DNA of 64,000 nt from Melioribacteraceae bacterium (GTDB taxonomy: Bacteria; Bacteroidota; Ignavibacteria; Ignavibacteriales; Melioribacteraceae). Positions 1 to 10,064 of this stretch are shown in pieces. Each line of letters begins with the position of its first letter. Position 1 is the stretch's first letter. The translations under genes were made by a program, and so were the position numbers. The DNA lies in the NCBI GenBank assembly GCA_016927595.1, contig JAFGMI010000007.1:62001-126000 (forward strand), read 5' to 3'. Under the pieces are notes generated by a model. The model searched no databases. It saw only the letters and a program-made list of their open reading frames with translations, and was not told the origin of the DNA.

Positions 1-1161
1 ATATTCTCGCCTGTTGTTAATCTCAGGAAGTTCCGTGTAGTATGACTGAACAGAATACGCAGTGACCAGGATTAATAAAAAACCTATTGTCAGTTTTCCT
101 GATAATTTGCAGGGTACTCCGAATGACTTGATGAACAGGTAGTAAAAACTTTTAAGGAAAAGTATATAAACCAACGGCAAAACGGGCAACACAAATCTAT
201 GAAACGGCAGAACATCGCCCCCTATAAAAGCCACCAGGGCTAAATAGGTAAAAGATAAATAAAGAACGGGCATTACTAATTTCCGTTGTGATCTGCTCGT
301 TAAAAGCACAAATGGAAGCAGAAGCATCAGCCCGAATAAAAAATAACTGCTGATACTTTTCCATAAGTATTCAAGTCCTCTTATAAAATAATAAGGTTCA
401 TACGAAGTTTTTGCGTAATACGTATTCGGGAACAAGTATCCGTAATAGAATAATCTGAACAGGATATATAAAGTCAGCGGGATAAAGTATAAGAAAAATT
501 CATTTTTCAGATTTGAGGTTATCAATCCCGAAAGCCTGAAAAAGAAATTGCGTTCCTTATTATTAAATAGATAAGAACCTGCCCGGTGAATAAAAATCAG
601 CATAAATACTGCAAGACCCTCTGGTCTTGTAAATGAGGCTACAAGAAGAAGCAGAACATAGGTAATGCTGTTGGAATTATTTTTAATTTTTTTTAAATAA
701 CTAAATACTGATGTCAGAATCAATAAAGAAAATAAACTTGTTTCCATAGCGCTCACCGACCAGTACTGAAACCCGCCCGTGAAGCATAGTAAAATTATAG
801 GGACTATGTTAACCAGTTCATCAAAGAATACGGAGCCGGATTTTATTCGGAATTGCTTTGAAATAAAATAAACGACCGGCAGGATAAGCACGCTTAATAA
901 AACGGATAAAAGTTGGGAAGCAGTTATGATGTCAATATTAAATAACGACAGCAAAGAAATAATCATTACCCATAAAAAATTCGTATAACCTTCTACATAC
1001 TCACCACTGTTAAAAACCAGTCCCTTTCCTTCTATCAGATTTTTTGCATATCGGAAACTTGTAAAAGCATCATCCTGAATAAATTTAATGTTGAGGCACA
1101 TTTGAACAAAGGCGAGGCACAACGCTGCAATTACTAATATTATTAAAGCTTTTTTATTCAA
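1..1161 (-). CDS. Polytopic membrane glycosyltransferase-like protein (AftB/PMT-like), truncated at the window edge
   Basis: Not in the ORF track. My reverse-strand translation gives LNKKALIILVIAALCLAFVQMCLNIKFIQDDAFTSFRYAKNLIEGKGLVFNSGEYVEGYTNFLWVMI, with the DDAFxSxRYAxNLxEGxGLVFNxGExVEGYTNFLW signature. Probable TTG start at 1161; open to base 1. Confidence 0.7.
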   Translation of the reverse strand, partial: MNKKALIILVIAALCLAFVQMCLNIKFIQDDAFTSFRYAKNLIEGKGLVFNSGEYVEGYTNFLWVMIISLLSLFNIDIITASQLLSVLLSVLILPVVYFISKQFRIKSGSVFFDELVNIVPIILLCFTGGFQYWSVSAMETSLFSLLILTSVFSYLKKIKNNSNSITYVLLLLVASFTRPEGLAVFMLIFIHRAGSYLFNNKERNFFFRLSGLITSNLKNEFFLYFIPLTLYILFRLFYYGYLFPNTYYAKTSYEPYYFIRGLEYLWKSISSYFLFGLMLLLPFVLLTSRSQRKLVMPVLYLSFTYLALVAFIGGDVLPFHRFVLPVLPLVYILFLKSFYYLFIKSFGVPCKLSGKLTIGFLLILVTAYSVQSYYTELPEINNRREY

Positions 1162-1558
1162 TCCTATCCGGGAATAAAAATGTTAGAAACCAAATTATAA
1201 TTTAATTAAATATATCAAAGAATTAAGATCAATTCGCTTGTAATAGACTTTAAGTAAATCACTTATAGGAATAATTAAAAAATTATAAACCAATCAGTTC
1301 CGATTTCGTTAAGAAGGATTTAAAACGAAGTCGTGATAAAACATTTGGGGATGCCTTCTGTAACGAAACGTCTATAATTAAAATCCTGAGGCGGATAAAC
1401 GTTTCCAGTTTATTCCCAAGTATTTATCTGATCCTAAAATAGTGTACTATACACTACTTGTCAGAAAAAAAAATATTGTGTGTTAATCTGTGAACATTTT
1501 TGAAATAAGAACCAAACTGACAAACAAATAATAATAATTTCATAGTATGAAAATCATT

Positions 1559-2089
1559 TTATAATTTAAAATAATATCTCGCTCCGAGTGCAGCATCAAA
1601 TTTTAATTTCGTTTCGGGAAAAAGCTGGAAGACAGGGGCTGCTTCTATAAAAAAACCCAGAGGCGTCTCAGACAGGGTGTGTGAAATACCCGCAACCCCG
1701 CGTACGCCAAAACTATCTTCATGTCCGGAATGTGAACGTAATCTTATACCGAATCCATAATAGACGGGAATGATAATCTCGGATTTAATTAAATCCTTAC
1801 TGTGGTATAAATAATCAGCATGCAGAGCAACATAATTACTGGTACCGAAAACGGTATAACCGAATGCAAAATCAAACGCATTGTTTTCATTCAGCCAGTA
1901 TTTACCGCTTAAGCCCGTAGGTTCTCCAAGAATAACACCAAGTCCGAGATTTCTGTTTTGGGCAAAGTAGTTATAGTTAAACATTAAGATAAAAATCAAA
2001 ACGAGTAGTTTGGTATTAGTATTCATAGTTGTTCTCATGTAAATATTTAACAAAAAAAGTAAAATAAATGAGTTCGGAAGTAGAATCAT
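1559..2089 (-). CDS. Secreted/outer-membrane beta-barrel-like protein
   Basis: N-terminal hydrophobic signal ending FAQ, alternating aromatic/hydrophobic strands, terminal ...GARYYFKL. A downstream Met (MNTNTKLL) is the more likely start. Confidence 0.55.
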   Translation of the reverse strand: MILLPNSFILLFLLNIYMRTTMNTNTKLLVLIFILMFNYNYFAQNRNLGLGVILGEPTGLSGKYWLNENNAFDFAFGYTVFGTSNYVALHADYLYHSKDLIKSEIIIPVYYGFGIRLRSHSGHEDSFGVRGVAGISHTLSETPLGFFIEAAPVFQLFPETKLKFDAALGARYYFKL

Positions 2090-2184
2090 ATCCCTTTTAA
2101 GCGTTTAATTTAATTTCTGCAATAATATCAATTATTAGTACGAATATTATTAAATTTTGTTTTAAAATATGCCAGAGGAATCAG

Positions 2185-3690
2185 ATGCAGGATACAAAAA
2201 CTGTAATCAAAAACGAAGTGCAAAAATCTTTAGCGAAATTTGATTACAATAACAGTGAAACTGCTATAATACTTGCCGCCGGTCACGGAAAAAGAATAAA
2301 GTCGCAAACCTCCAAAATGCTTCATCAGATTTGGGGAAAACCAACAGTTGAACGTGTATTTGATGCTTGCAGAGAAGGACTTCAGAAAGCCAACATAATA
2401 GTTGTTGTCGGGATAAAAGCTTTGGACGTGATTCAATCGATTGGTGAGAGACCATTTACCTCTTTCGCTTACCAGGAGGAGCAGAACGGAACCGGACATG
2501 CTGTTCAGGTAGCTTTGGATAATATTGATTCCCAGCGATACGAGGGCGTTATTTATATTCTCCCGGGAGACATGGGGCTGATTGATAAAAAAACTCTGAG
2601 CAAATTTAAAAAGACATTTCTTGAATCTGAAAACGATATGATGGTCCTTACCGGTTTGTACGACGGACCTTCGGAGGGAAATAACTACGGGAGAATTATA
2701 AGAGTAAAGCATGCCGATGTTAATAATAAAAAATCCAGAGATGACGAAGGTAAGGTGATTGAGATACTGGAGCACAAAGATATACTCAAATTGGATGCAG
2801 ATATTCCCTATCAGGTTGAATTTAAAGGAAGACTTTACAGTTATACGAAAGAGGAATTACTCGAGAATAACGAATTTAATTCCGGAGTTTACGCCTTTAA
2901 ATTCAAAGCATTATCCAAATTAATCGGTGAAATAAAAAACGATAATGTTCAGAATGAAATCTATATAACCGATCTTATATCAATTTTCAATAAAAACAAA
3001 CTGTCCGTGGGGGCAGTTCACCCGGATGACCAGCATGTTTTGATGGGCTTCAACAACAAATCGGTCCTCAAAGAAATGGAAAAAATAGCAAGACACAGGA
3101 CCTATGATCTGCTCAAAAATATTATTGATATTGAAGACCCGGACGATTTCTTTATTGACGAACAGGTGGTAAATAAGATTCTTAAAATGGATAATGATAA
3201 TGTACCGCTGGATATTAAAATCGGGAAAGGTGTTTACATCGGCAAGGGTGTGGAATTGAATTATAATCTTACACTCAAGAAAAATGTTTTTATAGAGGGC
3301 AACATTATATTTGGAAGAAATGTTATTATATGGGAGAATGCTTACCTTTCAACGTTTGCAAATCAGAAATTCGTTATAAATGACAATGTAGAAATTCTAT
3401 GGGGTGATATAATTAAGGGGAATATAATTATCGGAAAAAATTCTAGAATAGAATCTAGTGTAAATATGACAGGCAGCGATGAATATCCCTTAAGAGTTGG
3501 TGAAAAGGTTGTGATAAAAGGAACCAGTTATATTTTCGGAAGTTTGATAGACGATGGAATGTACATTGAGCATAGCGTCCTTATAAAGAAGAGAATCAGA
3601 AAAATAAAAGAAAACGGCAAGGAAATTAATACAGTAAAATTTTATCTGCCGATACCCGAAGGAACCGATACTATTTCAACTCTGGAATAA
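2185..3690 (+). CDS. GlmU-like sugar-1-phosphate nucleotidyltransferase with a left-handed beta-helix tail
   Basis: N-terminal AIILAAGHGKRIKSQTSKMLHQIWGKP, QEEQNGTGHAVQ and LPGDMGL motifs; hexapeptide-like C-terminus. Confidence 0.8.
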   Translation: MQDTKTVIKNEVQKSLAKFDYNNSETAIILAAGHGKRIKSQTSKMLHQIWGKPTVERVFDACREGLQKANIIVVVGIKALDVIQSIGERPFTSFAYQEEQNGTGHAVQVALDNIDSQRYEGVIYILPGDMGLIDKKTLSKFKKTFLESENDMMVLTGLYDGPSEGNNYGRIIRVKHADVNNKKSRDDEGKVIEILEHKDILKLDADIPYQVEFKGRLYSYTKEELLENNEFNSGVYAFKFKALSKLIGEIKNDNVQNEIYITDLISIFNKNKLSVGAVHPDDQHVLMGFNNKSVLKEMEKIARHRTYDLLKNIIDIEDPDDFFIDEQVVNKILKMDNDNVPLDIKIGKGVYIGKGVELNYNLTLKKNVFIEGNIIFGRNVIIWENAYLSTFANQKFVINDNVEILWGDIIKGNIIIGKNSRIESSVNMTGSDEYPLRVGEKVVIKGTSYIFGSLIDDGMYIEHSVLIKKRIRKIKENGKEINTVKFYLPIPEGTDTISTLE

Positions 3691-3722
3691 AAAAAGCGAT
3701 GTAAATTACACCGCTTATTAAA
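3688..3722 (-). terminator. Rho-independent terminator for rpsT
   Basis: On the minus strand AAGCGGTGTAA-TTTACATCGCTTTTTTT: GC-containing stem with one G-U pair followed by a U run, just downstream of the rpsT stop. Confidence 0.6.
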
Positions 3723-3741
3723 CTTAGTTGTAAGGAAACTA

Positions 3742-3999
3742 TTAAGCTTCTAATTTATTAACATATTTTGTCAGTGAGGATTTTTTTCTGGCGGCTGTGT
3801 TTTTATGTATTCTTCCATTCCCGGCTGTTTTATCAAGAAAAGCTACTGTTTCTTTCAAGTATTTTTCGGCATCGGTTTTATTTTCTGCGCTGTATACTTT
3901 TTTAATCAATGTCCTTACTTTTGAAAGCGCTGCTTGATTGTTTACACGCTTTCGTTCATTTGATCGAATTCTTTTTTTCGCTGACTTATGATGAGCCAT
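3742..3999 (-). CDS. rpsT: 30S ribosomal protein S20
   Basis: MAHHKSAKKRIRSNERKRVNNQAALSKVRTLIKKV...NGRIHKNTAARKKSSLTKYVN is diagnostic. Confidence 0.97.
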   Translation of the reverse strand: MAHHKSAKKRIRSNERKRVNNQAALSKVRTLIKKVYSAENKTDAEKYLKETVAFLDKTAGNGRIHKNTAARKKSSLTKYVNKLEA

Positions 4000-4141
4000 A
4001 TTATCCCTTTTTTGATTATTTTCAAGATTACAAATATACCTGTAATTGGAAATTATGTCAATTATTTTTGGACAAACATCTCAAATTTGGTTAATATCGC
4101 ATATCTTTGCTATTTTTGCCTGCCAATAAAAGAATTTTTGA

Positions 4142-4780
4142 ATGTTAAAAATAAATGAAATATACTATTCAATTCAGGGAGAAAGTACATTTGCCGGTTT
4201 GCCCTGCGTATTTATAAGACTTACATTTTGTAATCTGAGGTGTTCATATTGTGATACAGAATATGCATTTTATGAAGGAACCGACAGATCAATCGAATCG
4301 ATTTTAAGCGAAGTGAAAAAATATAACTGCGACCTGGTTGAAGTTACAGGCGGGGAACCGCTGGTTCAGGATGAATCACTTCTGCTGATGAAAAAACTTT
4401 GCGATGAAGGATATCAAGTCCTTCTCGAAACAGGAGGTAGTCTTCCAATTACTAAAATAGACAATCGGGTAATTATAATTATGGATTTAAAGTGTCCCTC
4501 GAGTAAGATGGAACAAAAAAATAATTATGCCAACATAGACTATCTAAAGAAAAACGATGAGATTAAGTTTGTTATTGGTACTCGGGCGGATTACGATTGG
4601 AGTGTTAATATAATTGAAAAGTATAAGCTGAATGATAAATGCAATATACTTTTCTCGGTCGTGTTCGGCAAATTAAGTCCGTTAGAATTGGTAAATTGGG
4701 TGCTGGAAGACAAATTAAATGTGAGATTTCAGCTTCAGTTGCACAAGTACATCTGGAAGCCTGATCAAAAGGGAGTTTAA
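4142..4780 (+). CDS. queE: 7-carboxy-7-deazaguanine synthase (radical SAM)
   Basis: IYYSIQGESTFAGLPCVFIRLTFCNLRCSYCDTEYAF radical-SAM cluster motif; adjacent queD. Confidence 0.93.
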   Translation: MLKINEIYYSIQGESTFAGLPCVFIRLTFCNLRCSYCDTEYAFYEGTDRSIESILSEVKKYNCDLVEVTGGEPLVQDESLLLMKKLCDEGYQVLLETGGSLPITKIDNRVIIIMDLKCPSSKMEQKNNYANIDYLKKNDEIKFVIGTRADYDWSVNIIEKYKLNDKCNILFSVVFGKLSPLELVNWVLEDKLNVRFQLQLHKYIWKPDQKGV

Positions 4781-4797
4781 CAATTAAAGAGGATAGA

Positions 4798-5214
4798 ATG
4801 CGCATAGCAAAGGAGTTTCGATGGGAAATGGGACACAGATTACCATTCCATGACGGTAAATGCAGGAATTTACATGGTCATAGTTATAAGATGATGGTAG
4901 AGTTTTCAGGCGATCCGGATCAAAACGGGATGGTACTCGATTACTATTCAGTAAAAGAAATAATTGCCCCACTAGTCGACGAACTCGATCATACCTTTAT
5001 GGTTAAGAACGACGATACAGAGCTGATTGATATGCTGAGAAAATTGAATTCAAATTATGTGGTTGTGGATTTTCACAGCACCGCTGAAAACCTGGTATAT
5101 TACTTTATTGATAAAATTAAATCCTCCCCCCTTCCTTCAAATATTAAAGGGATAAAGGTAAAAATACTGGAGACCGAGAATACATACGCAGAAGAGGAAT
5201 TGATTATCAGATAG
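4798..5214 (+). CDS. queD: 6-carboxytetrahydropterin synthase
   Basis: FRWEMGHRLPFHDGKCRNLHGHSYK and DHTFM/FHSTAENLVYYF motifs; adjacent to queE. Confidence 0.93.
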   Translation: MRIAKEFRWEMGHRLPFHDGKCRNLHGHSYKMMVEFSGDPDQNGMVLDYYSVKEIIAPLVDELDHTFMVKNDDTELIDMLRKLNSNYVVVDFHSTAENLVYYFIDKIKSSPLPSNIKGIKVKILETENTYAEEELIIR

Positions 5215-5959
5215 AGGTCTTAAGTTTCTTTATTTCATCTAAAATCTTCGGCATAATTTTACCTGCAGCCCCGAAATATGAATAATCCGCAATCTGCGAG
5301 AGTTCTGTTTCTTCAATATTAATTTCCACGAGACACGAACCTGCCTGCTTGGCACCGAGCGGAATATAGGCAGCAGGATAAACAACTGCCGAGGTCCCAA
5401 TCACAAAACATATATCGCTTTCCGCTGCAAGGCGTTCACTTTCAGCGAAAACATCCTGAGGCAGAACCTCACCGAACCAAACTACATCCGGACGAATTAG
5501 CCCGCCGCAGTAATCACATTTGGGAACCTGCTTGTTTTCCAATTCCAGACCGGAATCATTATAAGGTCGTTTACATTCAATACAGTAGTTTCTCTCAATA
5601 TTTCCATGGAGCTCATAAACGTTGTTATTCCCGGCTCTCCTGTGGAGGTTGTCAACATTCTGTGTTACAACACTTACTTTATCAAAATACTTTTCCATTT
5701 CTGTTATCGAATAATGGGCAGCGTTAGGGCTTTTTTCGTGTATGATTGATCTTCGGTGCTGGTACCACTCCCAGACCATATCGGGATTTTTAAGAAAGGC
5801 ATTGAAACTAGCCAGTTCCTCCGGTTTTAGTTTGTTCCATATCCCGTCTTTCCCCCGGAATGTGGGAATACCGCTCTCAGCTGATATTCCCGCTCCCGTA
5901 AAGACGACAATTTTTTCCGCATTGGTAATTCTTTTCAGAAAAGAGTCAGTAAAATTCAT
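5207..5959 (-). CDS. cobB: SIR2-family NAD-dependent protein deacylase
   Basis: VVFTGAGISAESGIPTFRG, TQNVDNLHRRAG, zinc-binding Cys pairs, VIGTSAVVYPA. Confidence 0.93.
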   Translation of the reverse strand: MNFTDSFLKRITNAEKIVVFTGAGISAESGIPTFRGKDGIWNKLKPEELASFNAFLKNPDMVWEWYQHRRSIIHEKSPNAAHYSITEMEKYFDKVSVVTQNVDNLHRRAGNNNVYELHGNIERNYCIECKRPYNDSGLELENKQVPKCDYCGGLIRPDVVWFGEVLPQDVFAESERLAAESDICFVIGTSAVVYPAAYIPLGAKQAGSCLVEINIEETELSQIADYSYFGAAGKIMPKILDEIKKLKTSI

Positions 5960-6745
5960 TTATTCATTTTCAATTTCTTTCAATAAAGCTTTTGCTTCTT
6001 CTTTTTTAATCGAATCATCTTCATCCTCAATCGGACTGGAAAGAACCAGATTTAAATTCTCACGTGCCTCTTCGTAAAAATCATCTTTGATTAAAGCCTT
6101 GGCATAATCGAGATGGAACATTACGTAGTTTGGTTTTAAGCTGATAGCCTTTTTGAAATGTACAAAGGCGCTGTCAAGATCAGCCCAGCCCAAACCTAAA
6201 ACAGACCTTGCGGGTGCCCATTTATCACTAATCTTTGAATGCGTTCTTGCAAGCACATAATGCGCAACAGCCTGCTGATCTGTTCCCCCGTTATTTAACT
6301 CAATCGCTTTTTGACAATCGTCCCTTACCGAATTCACCACCCCCGCTACAGAGAAAACTCCTTTAAATAACGCTATACGACCACTGGCAATAGCCCTTCT
6401 GAGATAGGGAATGGACTGATCGGGAGCGAGTTGCACGGCTTTATCTGCGTAATCAAAAGCCAGGTCATATTTTTTAAGTTGTTCCTCCTCCTGTTCACTC
6501 GTACTGGCGGGCATGTGCTCGCCGATATCAACATATGCACGACTAATTCTCCATAACACTTCCCAATTGTCGGGAAATTGTAGATCAGCCTTTTTATATA
6601 CATCTAAAGCAGCCTCGTTATTAAACTCGCTGTAAAGTCTGTCTCCTTCTTCAAGCATTGTTTGGAGATCCTGCGAAACCGTGGAAATGGAAGGCAGTAT
6701 AAAAAATAAAATATTAATTGATAGAAACAACAATGCTCTTTTCAT
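5960..6745 (-). CDS. TPR-containing secreted/periplasmic protein
   Basis: Signal peptide MKRALLFLSINILFFILPSISTVSQ (start chosen at 6745 rather than the 6907 ORF limit) and tetratricopeptide-like repeats. Confidence 0.7.
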   Translation of the reverse strand: MKRALLFLSINILFFILPSISTVSQDLQTMLEEGDRLYSEFNNEAALDVYKKADLQFPDNWEVLWRISRAYVDIGEHMPASTSEQEEEQLKKYDLAFDYADKAVQLAPDQSIPYLRRAIASGRIALFKGVFSVAGVVNSVRDDCQKAIELNNGGTDQQAVAHYVLARTHSKISDKWAPARSVLGLGWADLDSAFVHFKKAISLKPNYVMFHLDYAKALIKDDFYEEARENLNLVLSSPIEDEDDSIKKEEAKALLKEIENE

Positions 6746-6758
6746 TTTATTTTCCTCT

Positions 6759-7748
6759 TTATATGTCGAATAATGTTTCCTTTTCATTATTTCCCGAATC
6801 CGGCGGGATATACAGCGCTGTATTTGCCAAAGGCAAGTATTTAGTCCAATTGCCGGTTCTGAACTCATCCGATTTAATAGCGTTTTTATATGCATTAGCT
6901 TTGGCACTCAACTCGTCGGCATGATATAGTATTATAGCCTCCAGAGTTTTTGGTTCAACGGGGGAGGCAAACTCTAACTTTCCCTGGTGACTAAGTATCA
7001 GATGAATTAATTGGATTTTTAAGTTTTCAGGGAAGCCATCTATCTTTTCAATTTCCTTCTCAACTATATTTGCAGCAATAACAATATGCCCGATAAGTCT
7101 TCCTTTATCAGTGTAGTCGAATGACGAATCTATTTTCAGTTCCTCAGTTTTCCCAAAGTCATGAAGTACGGCGCCCGAAATCAGTAAATCCCTGTTCACT
7201 TCTTTATGAAACTTTGCAATTAAATCACAGATCTGTATAATTTCGAGTGTGTGCTCTAATAATCCATGAATATATGAGTGGTGCCATGATTTGCCTGCGG
7301 GTACAGTGGTAAATTTTTCAAGCTTATCGCCTTTAAGTACATTACGAAGCAAATTTCTTAAATAGGAATTCTCTATTGAGTCGATCTGCTTATTAAGACT
7401 TTTAATCATTGCATCGGGGTCATAATCGGATTTAGGAAGAAAATCGTGCATGCTGACCGAATCCAAACCGGCTGCTTTATTTATGTTATTAATCTTTATC
7501 TGAAGTAGTCCCTGATACTCGTCAATCTTCCCTTCAACCTTTACGATATCACCTTCTGAGATTGTATTCACAACATCGTCAAAATTATCCCACATCTTAG
7601 CCTGCAGACTTAAAGACTGATCTCTCAACTCCATACTAAGATAGTTCTTATTATTCCTTGCCGTCTTCATTTCCATTTTTGAGACCAGCAGGAAATGATT
7701 CACATTCTCTCCAACCCCAAGTTTACCGAGCCCTGTCTGATGAAGCAT
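6759..7748 (-). CDS. YhaM-like 3'-5' exoribonuclease (OB-fold plus HD domain)
   Basis: OB-fold region (YLSMELRDQSLSLQAKMWDNFDDVVNTISEGDIVKVEGKI), then HD domain (HHSYIHGLLEHTLEI...GAVLHDFGKTEEL). Confidence 0.85.
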   Translation of the reverse strand: MLHQTGLGKLGVGENVNHFLLVSKMEMKTARNNKNYLSMELRDQSLSLQAKMWDNFDDVVNTISEGDIVKVEGKIDEYQGLLQIKINNINKAAGLDSVSMHDFLPKSDYDPDAMIKSLNKQIDSIENSYLRNLLRNVLKGDKLEKFTTVPAGKSWHHSYIHGLLEHTLEIIQICDLIAKFHKEVNRDLLISGAVLHDFGKTEELKIDSSFDYTDKGRLIGHIVIAANIVEKEIEKIDGFPENLKIQLIHLILSHQGKLEFASPVEPKTLEAIILYHADELSAKANAYKNAIKSDEFRTGNWTKYLPLANTALYIPPDSGNNEKETLFDI

Positions 7749-7814
7749 ATTTCGCCAACAATTAATATTATTTATATAAAATAAGAAAAATTGACCAGCG
7801 TTACATGAATTTGT

Positions 7815-8315
7815 TTACTTTTTTACGACGCTGCCCGAAGGCAGTTTCACGACTACCGATCTGTTAATAATATCGATATTAACAGCAAGCATAGATTCAT
7901 TCTTGCTTACGTTGTAAACAACACCTTCTGTTCCGCTGAAAGGTCCTTCCACTATTTTAACGATGTTGCCTTTTATAATGTTGTTAAACACCTGAATGTC
8001 GTTTGTATTACTTAGCATTTTCTTCAGACTATCGATTTGCGATTGCGGAACAGCACTGGGTTTACCGTTAAAAAATATTGTTTTAACGATTGCATTTTGT
8101 TCCAGGGCAAGCAGCCGTTCTCTTTCATCGGCTCTTATAAAAATATAACCTCTGAAAAGTGGTTCTGTTACTTTTTTTTTGCGATCGCTCCACTTTTTTA
8201 ACAGCTGTACTTTGGGAAGGTAACTTTCAATATCTATTGAATTCAGCTGAAGTTCAGCTTTGAATTCACTCCTCGGTTTGGTGTATAAAGCATACCATTT
8301 TTTAATTTCTGTCAT
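7815..8315 (-). CDS. NusG-like (UpxY/RfaH-type) transcription antiterminator
   Basis: WYALYTKPRSEFKAELQLNSIDIESYLPKV...LFRGYIFIRAD NGN domain plus KOW-like IVKIVEGPFSGTEGVV. Confidence 0.85.
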   Translation of the reverse strand: MTEIKKWYALYTKPRSEFKAELQLNSIDIESYLPKVQLLKKWSDRKKKVTEPLFRGYIFIRADERERLLALEQNAIVKTIFFNGKPSAVPQSQIDSLKKMLSNTNDIQVFNNIIKGNIVKIVEGPFSGTEGVVYNVSKNESMLAVNIDIINRSVVVKLPSGSVVKK

Positions 8316-8344
8316 TTGTATCGCTGATCATATATAAACTTGTT

Positions 8345-9934
8345 TCATGCAGTTAAAGTAGAATTAACTACATCAATCAATTGTTGCTCTTCAAAAGGTT
8401 TCGGAATTAAATGTTCAACTCCCAGATCCTTGTACTTCTGAATCAACTCATCATCAAACTTGGCAGATATTACCACAATCGGTACGACAAATCTCTTGTC
8501 CCTTTTACGTACGGCTTCAATCAGTTGTATGCCGTTCATCAGAGGCATATCATGATCTGTAATGATCAAAGAGGGCAGCTCTCCCATAATGCTGCTCATC
8601 GCCTGATAACCGTTTCTGGCTTCAACCACACGATAATTTAGACTGCAGGAATCAATAATCTCTTTGTACAAATGCCTTATTTCATGATCATCTTCAATTA
8701 TTAAAATTATATTTTGTGCTTCAGGCAGTGTAAAATGAAATTCGCTTCCCTCTGCAATTTTCGAATAAAACCAAATTTCACCGCCATGTTTTGTTATAAT
8801 CTCTTTTACGAGATTTAATCCCATTCCGCTTCCTTTTTCCTTAGCTGTACCTTTCTCGATAAATTTCTGATCAATCTTGAACAGCTTTTCCTGATTCTCC
8901 TCGCTTATTCCAACGCCTTCATCCTTAATTATCACTTCAATCATACCTTCCTTAAACCTGTTTGCACTTATATATACCTTTTTTCTCCTCTCACTGAAAA
9001 TGATTGCGTTCTTCAGCAGGTTATGAACAGCTTCGCCTACCAACCGTTCATCGGCGCTGACATATAACTCGCTGCCTACCTGAACTACAATTTCAATATC
9101 CTTCTGAACTGCATTGCGTGTTAAAAGCGACACCTGATTGCTGATAATATCCCTTATCGATACCCTTTTTATTTCAAGTCTTGTTTTACCTGTTTTAAGC
9201 CTCGACCAGTCGAGCAAATTATTTATAAACTGAAGCTGCAAACTGCTTGCTGTATGAATATATTCGAGGTACTCCAGACGCTCCTTTTCAACAAGATCTG
9301 GCTCATTCAGAAGTATTTCAGAAAAACCAAGAAGACTCGTAAACGGCGATCTTAAATCATGAGATATTATATTTATAAATTTATCCCTTTCGTCAAGTGA
9401 TGCTTCGATGGATTTATATAATGATTCAAGTTCTACCTGTCTCGACATGAACTCCGTAATATTGGATGTTATACTTTCACATCTTACTACATTGCCGCTT
9501 TCATCGCTCTGTATAAAGAATGATTCGTGGAGGTATACAACTCTCTTTTGTTTTGAGATTACCCTGTAACGTATCTCACATTTTTCGTCTACGGACCCGG
9601 TAAGAAGATGTGTATATTTTTTTTTAACATTTTCAAAATCATCGTGATGAATGATAGATAATAATTTTCCCGGCATTGCTGATAATTCTTCGTTGGAAAA
9701 ACCGGTTATTGATTTTACGGAATCTGAATACTTTATTTTTGAAATATCATCGGGATCAAACGATGTCCTGAAGTATCCCTCAAAACAACACTCCCCGTTC
9801 TTGTTCGCACCAATATTAAAAATGTTTTCCGCATCGTTAGTTAAATCGGCGAACAGGTCCAAAAGTTCATTAAAAGAATTTTCATCCTTCGATAAATCGC
9901 GCAATTTCTCCAGTAAAAAGCTGGTTTTTTTCAT
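8345..9934 (-). CDS. Hybrid PAS sensor histidine kinase with C-terminal receiver domain
   Basis: HDLRSPFTSLLGFSE H-box, DEGVGISEENQEKLF, GSGMGLNLVKEI; receiver ILIIEDDHEIRHLY...ITDHDMPLMNG...VISAK. Confidence 0.9.
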   Translation of the reverse strand: MKKTSFLLEKLRDLSKDENSFNELLDLFADLTNDAENIFNIGANKNGECCFEGYFRTSFDPDDISKIKYSDSVKSITGFSNEELSAMPGKLLSIIHHDDFENVKKKYTHLLTGSVDEKCEIRYRVISKQKRVVYLHESFFIQSDESGNVVRCESITSNITEFMSRQVELESLYKSIEASLDERDKFINIISHDLRSPFTSLLGFSEILLNEPDLVEKERLEYLEYIHTASSLQLQFINNLLDWSRLKTGKTRLEIKRVSIRDIISNQVSLLTRNAVQKDIEIVVQVGSELYVSADERLVGEAVHNLLKNAIIFSERRKKVYISANRFKEGMIEVIIKDEGVGISEENQEKLFKIDQKFIEKGTAKEKGSGMGLNLVKEIITKHGGEIWFYSKIAEGSEFHFTLPEAQNIILIIEDDHEIRHLYKEIIDSCSLNYRVVEARNGYQAMSSIMGELPSLIITDHDMPLMNGIQLIEAVRKRDKRFVVPIVVISAKFDDELIQKYKDLGVEHLIPKPFEEQQLIDVVNSTLTA

Positions 9935-10064
9935 AGAAACAAGTATTTTATTTAGCTAAATATTTAATATAATAAAATAGTACTGAATTCAACACCAGGT
10001 TTTCATGAGCAATTAGAACTAACAACAAAGTCGTTGTGTTTAACTACAAAAATACGAGGAAATA

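Noticed and set aside
2230-2775. 181-aa minus-strand ORF
   Set aside because: Antisense to the clear nucleotidyltransferase gene; no recognisable motif.
4000-4141. PreQ1 riboswitch upstream of queE
   Set aside because: No preQ1 aptamer-like stem plus A-rich tail could be supported.
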